DNA of 64,000 bases, taken from NCBI GenBank assembly GCA_016718845.1, contig JADKCK010000110.1:1-64000 (forward strand), given 5' to 3'. The translations under genes were made by a program, and so were the position numbers. Positions within the stretch are counted from its first letter, which is position 1. Every line of letters starts with the position of its first letter. Source of the DNA: Sphingobacteriales bacterium. Its GTDB lineage: Bacteria; Bacteroidota; Bacteroidia; Chitinophagales; UBA2359. Of this stretch, positions 53,228 through 61,904 are shown one piece after another. The notes beneath the pieces were generated by a model. That model was not told the origin of the DNA and ran no database searches. It saw only the letters and a program-made list of their open reading frames with translations.

Positions 53228-56200
53228 TTAATGCACTTGGTTGCGTAACATTGGCAGTTGTTTGGATAGTACAACCATTGCCATCGGTGATAGTGGCGGT
53301 GTAAGTACCTATTGATAGGTTAGTTGCGGTGGCGGTAGTTTGTCCGTTGCTCCACAAATAAGTATAGGGTGTTGCCCCACCAAATGTTGTTGCTGTTACC
53401 GAGCCTGTATTGGTGCCATTGCATGCCACTGGGCTGATGCTTGTAAATATACTCAAAAGTTGTGGAGCTATAATGGTTACGTTATTTACGCTAACCGTAC
53501 ATGCGTTTGCATCTTGCACTGTTACACCATAAGCACCCGCACTAAGGTTAGCAATGTTGGCGGTGGTTTGTCCGTTGCTCCATATATAGTTGTAAGGTGG
53601 TACGCCGCCTACCACATTTACTGTGGCGGCACCACTACCTAAGCCATTACAAGGCGACGAGGTTTGGTTTACGTTTGCCAATAATGCAGCAGGTTGGGTA
53701 ATGTTAATGTTGTTTAACACCTTATTACAACCATGTGCATCGGTGATGGTAACGCTGTGTACGCCTGCACCTAAGCCAGTGGCGGTGGGTATGGTTTGTC
53801 CATTGTCCCAATTATAGGTATATGGAGGCGTGCCGCCCGCAGGGGCTACCGTAGCCGAACCTGTACCACCATTGCATAACACATTTACTACATTGCCCGT
53901 AGCTGTTAAAACAGTTGGTTGGGTGATGTTGGCGGTGGTTTGTTTGGTACAGCCATTGGCATCGGTGATGGTTGCTGTATAGGTGCCTGCTGTTAAATTA
54001 GTAGCGGTGGCGGTGGTTTGTCCGTTGTTCCACAAATAGGTATATGGGGCAGTGCCACCTGTTATAACCGCTTGGGCAGTACCATCTGCCGAGCCATTAC
54101 ACAAGGCTGCTGTTACAAAACTTGGCGATACCAACATTACTGGGAAACTAGTAACCGTTACATCGCGCACTTGCACACAACCGTTGCCAAACGATACGGT
54201 AACGGTATAAATGCCACCTGTTAGGTTTGTTAAGTTAGGTGCATTGGTTCCGTTGCTCCATTGGTAATCTACATTACAAGCACCTAAGCGCAATAAGGGT
54301 TTTTCGGCGTAGGCTACTTGTGGCATTTCGAAGGCACAGGCTGCTCCTACATTATCGAACATACCAATGGTAGAGGTATAAGAAGTGCTTGCTGTGCGTA
54401 CAATATCGTTGTAGTAATTATCGGTTTGACTGTCGTAGCATACCTGTACAATAATGTTAGATACACCATCCCAATCAAAAGCATAATCCAAAGGTATGTC
54501 GTTCCAGCCTAATTGTGTGGTGTAATCGCGTTCGTAAACAATCTCGGCTCCAATGGCATACACATTGCTATTTAGCGACGATTGGTTGGTTCCCATCATC
54601 TTAATCGTAAAGTTTTGGATAGGCGATACGCTGTTTTTTTGCACCACATCAAAGCCTAAGCGGCTGATAGTGCCTTCGTGTAGCCCTGCATCGCGCAACT
54701 CTTGGGCAGTATAGATGTATTGGAAACGTACTTTTTTCCATGCTGTAGCAAAAGGACTAATGGCTGGGGTGTAGTTGGTATTGCTGCCTGCTGCAAGGGT
54801 AAAGGTTTCGGGGTTGGTGCAGGTTTTGCCCAATCTGCCCGTAAATACACTTGCATGAGCAGTGGCTGTACCTTCGTTGCCTGCACAACCTGCTGGGGTT
54901 GCTAGGGCTATTACCTCATCGCAGGTCGAGAATTGGAACGGATATGGATTTTGTAGCGTACCAATATGGTTATCGGGTACAAAACGCATGGTATCGCCCG
55001 TGTTGGGGTCGGTGGCGGCATGTAAGATGTACTCTGCTGGTTCGCTATTATCGTACATTTTAAACATAATAGGCTGATTGATAGCCGATGCATCGCCATA
55101 AACGGTTAAAAACACCATGTAACGGTTTAACTCGGGTATATAACGCACCGAGCTGCTGCCTTGTGTAATACTCAATGGCGAGCAAGTGCCTGTACCTGTT
55201 GGTACCATAGCTGCTATAATGTCGTTTATGTCGGTACTTTCTATTAAGTTTACGCTTACTACGCCCGTTATTAACATCGAGTATTCGTAGCAACTTGGGT
55301 TGTACGACCAGTCGGCGAGCATAAATTGTGGATAGGTTATATCCATTGGGTTTTGAACATACAAGCGGTAACCTTGTCCGGGTTTAAGTATTTGCAAGTT
55401 GCCATTCGACCAACTATTGCCATCGTTTTGTGCAAAACCGTCTGTTTGGCTGCGGACGATATCGCCATTTACAAAATTAACGCTCGACATTAGTTGACTT
55501 AGGCTGTCGGGGGTTTGAGCGGTATAGCCTACCCAATTCCAGCCTGGGTCAAGTGTAATAGGATTGGCAAGGGCATCTATGGCTTCGCCGACCAAACAGA
55601 GTTCGTCTGTTTGGGCTTGTATGTATATCATGTAACTTTCGCCATTGGTAATGCTGCCTAAAGTACCTACCCAGCCTATGCCGTTTTGGTATTGGGCATA
55701 ACCATCGTGTCCTCTGAAAATATCGCCTGTTTGCGAGTAGCGCAAGCCTTCTAATACCTCGTTGATGCTCATATCGTTTGCCTCGACGTTAAACGAAATC
55801 CAGTTCCAGCCTTGATGTAGCGTTAGGCATTGTACCAAACCTTTGGCGTGTATTTTTTTAGGTGTTAGATTGCTACCCACAATGCCGTTGTCGGCAAATA
55901 TAATCGTACCATCTTCTTCCGAGCCGTATTGTTTGCCTTTATCTGCGTCCCAAAGCCTAAACGATAGGCTATCGCCAAAAGCATTATAACTGTATACGTC
56001 TAAGTAGGCTAAGTATTTCCAACCCGATTGCGTAAATACCCGCTCAATGTTGGCTACGCCTCTAATCTGGCCGTTGTTGAACACTGCCACTTTGTCAAAT
56101 TCATCTTCCGATAATTCTTCTTCATACGGGTCGGTATCCATGTCTAATTGTACCACCATATTCATGCTGTGTTGAAACTCGAATGGGTTGACCTCCCAGA

Positions 56201-59200
56201 TAGGTGGTTTGGCTAATACCGTAGTATGTACTATTACATTACTATAGTACTGAATGGCAGTATTTGAGGCATTGTAAACGGCAGCCCTTAGGGTATCTAC
56301 ATAGGTACTATCAAAAGCTAATGTGCTGGTACTAACCGTTAAAGATACGGGCAATGCCGAGTTACCGCTTAAGGTGGTGGTATTACCAACGGCGCTGTAT
56401 TGCAGCACATCGGGGTTATTGGTAGATAACTCGAAGTGGTAAGCTAGCGGTTTGGTGTTGATAAGTTGCAAAGGTATCGTTTGCGAGTCGCCCTGATACA
56501 TGGTTAAGTTAATGGTTGTTGGGCTCCAATACACCTCGCGTTGTAGCACAATAAACGACCATACTTTAGGCGTAAACAGTACATTACCAAATACATCTTT
56601 GATGCCGCCTACTTGGGCTTGCACCAAATGCCCATCGAGGGCTAATAATATACTGGGGCTCATAACAAAGTTGATACCCGAGCCGCTGCATTGCACATAA
56701 TAATCGGTGCCGTATTGCAGGGCGTATCCGGTGGCTATATCTACCAACGATATTTGCGCCCCTGGGTTAAACGATACAGGTTGCAGGCAATTGATGTTTT
56801 CGTTGAAGTTGATAGATAATTCATCGCCCGGCTCTAACAGTCCGTCGGCGGGTTGCGGTATGCCATACAGCCCATTAAATGCCCTATCAATGGTTCCGTG
56901 CAGCTCTTGGCTGCTTGATGTGGCGCTACCTGTTGCTGTTTGGCAATAGGCGGTTGCCCTTATTACATATTTGCCATCGGGTAGGCTGCCTACGTTCCAG
57001 TTATGGGTATAGCTGTCGGGGTAGGTGGCGTTTAGCAAAATGGTGTCGGCTATGTCCTCTATGGTTATCCATTCGCCGCCAGCTGCATCGTCGCGGTATT
57101 CGAGTAGCACACCTTTCAAGCCTGTGGCATCGTAGCCCGCCATGGTAATTTGTAGGTTGTTGTTGTCTTGTTGTTGTACCAACCAATTGTCTATTGGCGT
57201 AACCAAGGTAACATCCGAGCAGGGGCTTTGGAAATGTACCGAGAAAAAGACGGTATCTACATTGCCAAGTCCGCCACCATTCAGCCAGTTGTTATATTCG
57301 CAGGGGGTGTAAATCATTACGGCAAGGTTGTCGTAGTTGTACTCGGTGGGTCCGCGAAGTACATATACCTGCGATTGTATTTCTTGTCCAGCGGGAATAA
57401 AATAATCTACTTGACCGCCTGTTTCCATGCTACCGTTTAGCAAAATGGTGGCTCCGTATAGGTTGTTTGCCGTAAGGGCTTGTACCCTAAACGGCCAGGC
57501 TTCGCCGCTTGGGCTAGCATTGCCAAAGTTGATGTTAAATACGGCTGCATCGTCGGGTGGCACATCGCCTTGGAAGGCAGGGCTGTTGAGGACAATATAC
57601 GGTAAATCGCGGCTTTGTGTGTTGACTTCGTGTGGGCAAGAGCTACGACCCGATACCGTTTTGAAAACCGGTACGCCATATACTTCATCTTTTGCCACAT
57701 CAATACTAAAATAGTCGCCTATATCATCGTCGGTAAGTACATATCCTACCTTATTGTTGTATTCTGTTGCATCGCCCCATGCTTTGCCAAATGTTTCGCT
57801 AAATCTTACATAACGCGAACCTTCGACACCCGTATTGTTTACTTTGGCTTTGATTTCGAAAGCAACTTCGGTATCTAGTTTTTGCAATACAAAGTAGGTA
57901 GAGTCTCGGGTGGTTTTGGCAGCCGTTTCGCTTTGGAAGCTAGTTCCTCCACTAAACGAGTAGTTTTGTATTCCAGTACCTTTAAAGGCGGTGGTAGTTA
58001 GTCCTTGTTCTATGCCAATAATATCTTGCCATAGTTTTTTCTGTATGTCGTAGAGGCGTGCGCTATCTCCTTTTTGTTTAGCTAAACTAACGTTGTTTGC
58101 TTGCATAGCGCTTATAGAGTCGCTTTTGTATACACTAGACAATTGCTCGAACTGTGGGATAAGCGATACCTTGATGTGGTTTTGGGTGTAGATAAACTTA
58201 GTTCGGTATTCGAGGGGCGATATAGCCAATGCCGTATCGCGCTTTACTGCACAATTATTATATTCAACCACATCAGACGCGGCATAAATCATGTTTAAGC
58301 CACCACCTATGTAAGTGTTACCATCTGGTCCAGTAAATAGGGGGTTGTCGGGTGTTTTAAATTCTGTTAGGGCGGTGGTACAAGTTTGATAGCCACCTTC
58401 GCCTTCCGAGCCTACGCCCAAACTCATGTCCCATCGCAGGGTGTTTTCTATCTCGGTTTGTACAGCAAAGCCCAAACCTAATAGAAACTTAGCCCCTACA
58501 GCAACTGTTTGGTTATTGCCAAAACTTCCGTTTATTTCGTATTTCCATTTTTGGCTTTTACAAATACTGCTATCTGCCGACAAGTAACCATACGAACCAT
58601 CGCCCCCAGGGTCGCGTAATATAAAATCGGGTCTTTCGGGGAACTTAGTTACAAAAGTACTTTCGCGGGGTTTTGAACCTGTTACCAATACACTAATTTC
58701 TTTGGTTTCGGTGTAGCCACCATTTACTTCTGCCGATACATAAAAGGTTTTTAGGTAGGGAGCTACAATATTGGGGTAGTCGGGTTTAAGGGTGTAATAA
58801 CCTGCCCCATTGTAGAAAGGTATGCTAACAGCGCCTACGCCCGATACATTATCGTTGATGTACAAAGTGCCTGAATCGGCAGGGCAAAGATTGCCATCGT
58901 AATCTTGGAAAATACTAAACGATAGGGCGTGTTCGTCTTGGGTTGATAATACATACGCCAAGCCGTTGCATGTTTTTTGAGTGGGCAAATCTTGTATCTC
59001 TATGTCGAAGGGTTTGTTGAACACAAAATTTAGGGTATCTTCTACGTTGGTCGAGTCGACGAGGTTGGTGACTTGGCTACGCGAGAAGAAATAGTTGATA
59101 GCCTGTACATTTACTTGCCCGCCTTGTTGTACATCGGTTACGCGCACATTGTATTTAAGTGGCGGCACTTGGAGTTGGAAACGTCCGTTGTCGGGGTTAA

Positions 59201-61904
59201 ACGAATAGGGACTGCTGGTGGGGTCAATGTCGTAATTGATGCAAGACGGCGAACTACTTACTTGCACCGTAACATCGCCGATAAGGGCATTACAAGCACC
59301 CCTAACCGTACCGGTAATGGTGCGGAGGGTGGTGTTTTGGATAAGAATATCCCCTAAGTTGGCATCTACATACCCTAAATTAACGGCTGGTGGTACAAAG
59401 GTGTGGTCTTGGAATTGTGGGGTAAGTATGTATTCGTCGGGTTCGGTGACAGATATGGCGAAGTGTCCTTGTGCATCGGTGTCGTTGCCCAAATATGCTC
59501 CATTTACCAATATACGCACGCCTTGTTGTTTGCAAACGGTTCCGTTATAGTAAATATCGCCCGATAGGGTAAAGGTGCTATTATCGGTAAAATTGACATT
59601 GTTTGCCAAGTTGTTAGACGAGGTAAGGGTGCGTACTTGTTGTTGTGGCGAAAATACGTGGTCGCCTTTACTGGGTACTATGGTAAATTCGAGTTCTTCG
59701 CCAAAGGCTATATTGGGTATTTCGTAGTAGCCGCTTGGGTCGGTGTCGGCGCAATAGTTTACGTCGGGTCGGTCGTAGGTCCAATAGGTGTTGGTTAGTT
59801 TGGCGTGTCCGTTGCTGCCTTGTACGTAGGTGGCTGCGGTGGTGCCTGTGCCTTCGTTAAACGACCAATAGCCTTTTAAGCCTGCTTCGTCGCCGCGCAA
59901 ATAGCGGGGCATGTCGCGTTGTAGGTCAATTTCGTTTCGGGCAATGTCCCATATACGCAGTTCGTCTATCTGCACCATACCCGATGCTGGGTTTCCTATA
60001 CGCAGTTTGCCTATGGTGGTGTTGAGTGCGGCGGCGGCTGTTGATGACGCAAATACGCCATCGACAAACAACGAATCTTGGCTACCTGCAAAAACATGTG
60101 CGTAATGGTGCCATTCGTTGCCGTTGGCAGTAATATTGATATTGATGTTATTGCTGGCATCATCGCCCAAACGGATAAAGTTGTTGGCTGTTGTATTGCT
60201 TTTTGCCCAATACTCGATGGTGTATTTACTAGCATTTAGGTTGATGCCTGTTTCTGCTTCTAGGGTGGCTCCGTCGCTTAGTCCGTTTAGGCTAAGGGCG
60301 TGTTGCCCTTGTGTGCTTAGGGCGCATACTTCTACGTTGGCTACGCCTGCTTGTTGTTGGCTGGTAACGGTTCCGGATATGCGTCCTTGTGGGCGTACAT
60401 AGCCTTTATCGCAAGCCCTAAACGAAGCGCCCCAATTGCCATAAGCCTCAACACAATATTCGTATAAAACACCGGGACTGGCGCTATTGTCGCTATATAT
60501 AGATGCGGTTGGTCCTGTTTCGCCGATGCTTTCGCCGTTGCGGTAAATATGGAAACCGCTAATTAAGCCCGACGAGGCATAGTTGGCTGTACTCCATTGT
60601 ACTTTGGCAAGGTTGGTGTATTGTCCGTCGGTAGCTGCTACGGCATCGGGTGGCATAACATATACAAAGGCTGCACCGCGGTTAAACTCAGAGGGGTTGC
60701 CCACCACCAATAGTTTGCCCGCCATAGCCAACGAATTGCCTGTTGATGAGTTGCCTTGTATTTCTTTGTAAGGCACCCATTTATTATCTAGTTTTTGGTA
60801 CAAATACACATTGCCATACGAGTAATCGTAAATGGCTAATATATTGCCTGCTATGGCTACATCTTGCCCCCAATTAAGGGTGTTGGTCATGCCAAAGTCG
60901 CTTCTTCGTAGCGATTGTGCCAAGTTCCAAGTTCCGCTAACTAGGTTGTATACTTTTACGGTTCCGCTTGTGCCTGTTTCGCCGCCTACTACTAAGGTTT
61001 CGGCGTTTTGGGCAATAGAGCGTCCAAAGCCTGCATTGCCCGATAAAAAGTTGCTGGTGTTGCCTAAATATACTTTGGCATCGGCTGATGAGCCAACTAC
61101 GGGTTGCCAGTTGCCACTTGAGCCATTTAACAACAAACTTGATACATTAGAGAATGTATAAGGTGTGGGCGTTGAGTTAAAATCGGCTACGGTTTGGGTA
61201 CTTTGGATAAGCCTAACCGCCGACGCTTCGCCAATGGCTAAGGCATCGTCTTTCCAAGCCAAACATTTACCAAATAGGTTAAAGGCATTGGTATTAACAC
61301 CGCTTTTGCTGGCAAAAAATGTCCAACCTGTTGCGGGTGTGTATTTAAATAGTTGAGCAATACCTACGTCGTAGGTGCTGCCGTTTAAATCCCAACCCGA
61401 TGCACCAATAGCTAATCTAATATTGTTGTTGTAATTGGTTAGGCTTACCGCCTCGCCAAATCGGGCATAATTTTGAGAAGCAGGCGAAAGGTAAAGGGTT
61501 GCACTTTTGGTAAAACCCTCCGAGTCGCTTTTAAATACATGCACGCGTCCGCCGGGGGTAATAGCCGTTGGGGCGCCTACGGCTACCCAACCATTGGGTA
61601 ATACCGATACATCGAAGCCCGAGCCATCGTTTTGGGTGTCGTCGGGGTTAAGCAATACCATTGGTGCCGGAATATTGTTTGCATAGCCCGACGAGCTTGA
61701 TTGTGTGCTGCTGCCGTTAATGCACTTCAATTCCGATTCGCCCAAACCTGCTTTGTAGGTGGTTACGCAATATTGGTAAATATTGTCGGGCGTTACGTTG
61801 GCATCGGTGTAGGTTAAAGTGCTTGAGGCACTGTGCCTACCAACGAGTTGTTGCGGTAGATGCGGTATTGATAGCCCGTTAAAATGGTAGGTGACGCACC
61901 CCAT
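52914..61904 (-). CDS. Giant mosaic T9SS protein, main segment
   Basis: Nearly 2900 residues in frame from about 61830 to 53150; the first 25 codons and the last 80 are read out of frame. Order: FG-GAP-like propeller strands (about 61670-60650; SLTNYNNNIRLAIGASGWDL); fibronectin III; a carboxypeptidase-regulatory-like domain; a LamG/concanavalin-like lectin domain (about 60320-59780; YTIEYWAKSN, IDELRIWDIARNE, GLKGYWSFNEGTGTT); another regulatory-like domain (VRILVNGAYLGNDTDAQGHF); a long unassigned region (about 59000-57000); a Big_5-like domain (PADGLLEPGDELSINFNENI); paired LHQGWNWISFNV / LDPGWNWVGYTA modules (about 55820-55400); then six SprB repeats (about 54140-53150). Multi-domain adhesin; the LamG domain suggests glycan or matrix binding. 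Confidence 0.78.
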   Translation of the reverse strand: MGCVTYHFNGLSIPHLPQQLVGRHSASSTLTYTDANVTPDNIYQYCVTTYKAGLGESELKCINGSSTQSSSSGYANNIPAPMVLLNPDDTQNDGSGFDVSVLPNGWVAVGAPTAITPGGRVHVFKSDSEGFTKSATLYLSPASQNYARFGEAVSLTNYNNNIRLAIGASGWDLNGSTYDVGIAQLFKYTPATGWTFFASKSGVNTNAFNLFGKCLAWKDDALAIGEASAVRLIQSTQTVADFNSTPTPYTFSNVSSLLLNGSSGNWQPVVGSSADAKVYLGNTSNFLSGNAGFGRSIAQNAETLVVGGETGTSGTVKVYNLVSGTWNLAQSLRRSDFGMTNTLNWGQDVAIAGNILAIYDYSYGNVYLYQKLDNKWVPYKEIQGNSSTGNSLAMAGKLLVVGNPSEFNRGAAFVYVMPPDAVAATDGQYTNLAKVQWSTANYASSGLISGFHIYRNGESIGETGPTASIYSDNSASPGVLYEYCVEAYGNWGASFRACDKGYVRPQGRISGTVTSQQQAGVANVEVCALSTQGQHALSLNGLSDGATLEAETGINLNASKYTIEYWAKSNTTANNFIRLGDDASNNININITANGNEWHHYAHVFAGSQDSLFVDGVFASSTAAAALNTTIGKLRIGNPASGMVQIDELRIWDIARNEIDLQRDMPRYLRGDEAGLKGYWSFNEGTGTTAATYVQGSNGHAKLTNTYWTYDRPDVNYCADTDPSGYYEIPNIAFGEELEFTIVPSKGDHVFSPQQQVRTLTSSNNLANNVNFTDNSTFTLSGDIYYNGTVCKQQGVRILVNGAYLGNDTDAQGHFAISVTEPDEYILTPQFQDHTFVPPAVNLGYVDANLGDILIQNTTLRTITGTVRGACNALIGDVTVQVSSSPSCINYDIDPTSSPYSFNPDNGRFQLQVPPLKYNVRVTDVQQGGQVNVQAINYFFSRSQVTNLVDSTNVEDTLNFVFNKPFDIEIQDLPTQKTCNGLAYVLSTQDEHALSFSIFQDYDGNLCPADSGTLYINDNVSGVGAVSIPFYNGAGYYTLKPDYPNIVAPYLKTFYVSAEVNGGYTETKEISVLVTGSKPRESTFVTKFPERPDFILRDPGGDGSYGYLSADSSICKSQKWKYEINGSFGNNQTVAVGAKFLLGLGFAVQTEIENTLRWDMSLGVGSEGEGGYQTCTTALTEFKTPDNPLFTGPDGNTYIGGGLNMIYAASDVVEYNNCAVKRDTALAISPLEYRTKFIYTQNHIKVSLIPQFEQLSSVYKSDSISAMQANNVSLAKQKGDSARLYDIQKKLWQDIIGIEQGLTTTAFKGTGIQNYSFSGGTSFQSETAAKTTRDSTYFVLQKLDTEVAFEIKAKVNNTGVEGSRYVRFSETFGKAWGDATEYNNKVGYVLTDDDIGDYFSIDVAKDEVYGVPVFKTVSGRSSCPHEVNTQSRDLPYIVLNSPAFQGDVPPDDAAVFNINFGNASPSGEAWPFRVQALTANNLYGATILLNGSMETGGQVDYFIPAGQEIQSQVYVLRGPTEYNYDNLAVMIYTPCEYNNWLNGGGLGNVDTVFFSVHFQSPCSDVTLVTPIDNWLVQQQDNNNLQITMAGYDATGLKGVLLEYRDDAAGGEWITIEDIADTILLNATYPDSYTHNWNVGSLPDGKYVIRATAYCQTATGSATSSSQELHGTIDRAFNGLYGIPQPADGLLEPGDELSINFNENINCLQPVSFNPGAQISLVDIATGYALQYGTDYYVQCSGSGINFVMSPSILLALDGHLVQAQVGGIKDVFGNVLFTPKVWSFIVLQREVYWSPTTINLTMYQGDSQTIPLQLINTKPLAYHFELSTNNPDVLQYSAVGNTTTLSGNSALPVSLTVSTSTLAFDSTYVDTLRAAVYNASNTAIQYYSNVIVHTTVLAKPPIWEVNPFEFQHSMNMVVQLDMDTDPYEEELSEDEFDKVAVFNNGQIRGVANIERVFTQSGWKYLAYLDVYSYNAFGDSLSFRLWDADKGKQYGSEEDGTIIFADNGIVGSNLTPKKIHAKGLVQCLTLHQGWNWISFNVEANDMSINEVLEGLRYSQTGDIFRGHDGYAQYQNGIGWVGTLGSITNGESYMIYIQAQTDELCLVGEAIDALANPITLDPGWNWVGYTAQTPDSLSQLMSSVNFVNGDIVRSQTDGFAQNDGNSWSNGNLQILKPGQGYRLYVQNPMDITYPQFMLADWSYNPSCYEYSMLITGVVSVNLIESTDINDIIAAMVPTGTGTCSPLSITQGSSSVRYIPELNRYMVFLTVYGDASAINQPIMFKMYDNSEPAEYILHAATDPNTGDTMRFVPDNHIGTLQNPYPFQFSTCDEVIALATPAGCAGNEGTATAHASVFTGRLGKTCTNPETFTLAAGSNTNYTPAISPFATAWKKVRFQYIYTAQELRDAGLHEGTISRLGFDVVQKNSVSPIQNFTIKMMGTNQSSLNSNVYAIGAEIVYERDYTTQLGWNDIPLDYAFDWDGVSNIIVQVCYDSQTDNYYNDIVRTASTSYTSTIGMFDNVGAACAFEMPQVAYAEKPLLRLGACNVDYQWSNGTNAPNLTNLTGGIYTVTVSFGNGCVQVRDVTVTSFPVMLVSPSFVTAALCNGSADGTAQAVITGGTAPYTYLWNNGQTTATATNLTAGTYTATITDANGCTKQTTANITQPTVLTATGNVVNVLCNGGTGSATVAPAGGTPPYTYNWDNGQTIPTATGLGAGVHSVTITDAHGCNKVLNNINITQPAALLANVNQTSSPCNGLGSGAATVNVVGGVPPYNYIWSNGQTTANIANLSAGAYGVTVQDANACTVSVNNVTIIAPQLLSIFTSISPVACNGTNTGSVTATTFGGATPYTYLWSNGQTTATATNLSIGTYTATITDGNGCTIQTTANVTQPSALSAATSNVASTQCSNPTGSATAVPTGGVALHLFMERWTNNRNSQQLMGRQLYRHHYRCQWLYHHHHSNHSSTRSLNCFSRWLRNIIEYGVCASNRNNSRWRCSSI
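53120..54140 (-). repeat. SprB-type coding repeats
   Basis: Six units, minus strand, each of the form CNG...GSATV...GGTPPYTYLWNNGQTT, ATNLTAGTYTATITDANGC, one about every 180 bp. SprB repeats are named after the Flavobacterium gliding adhesin SprB. Confidence 0.75.
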
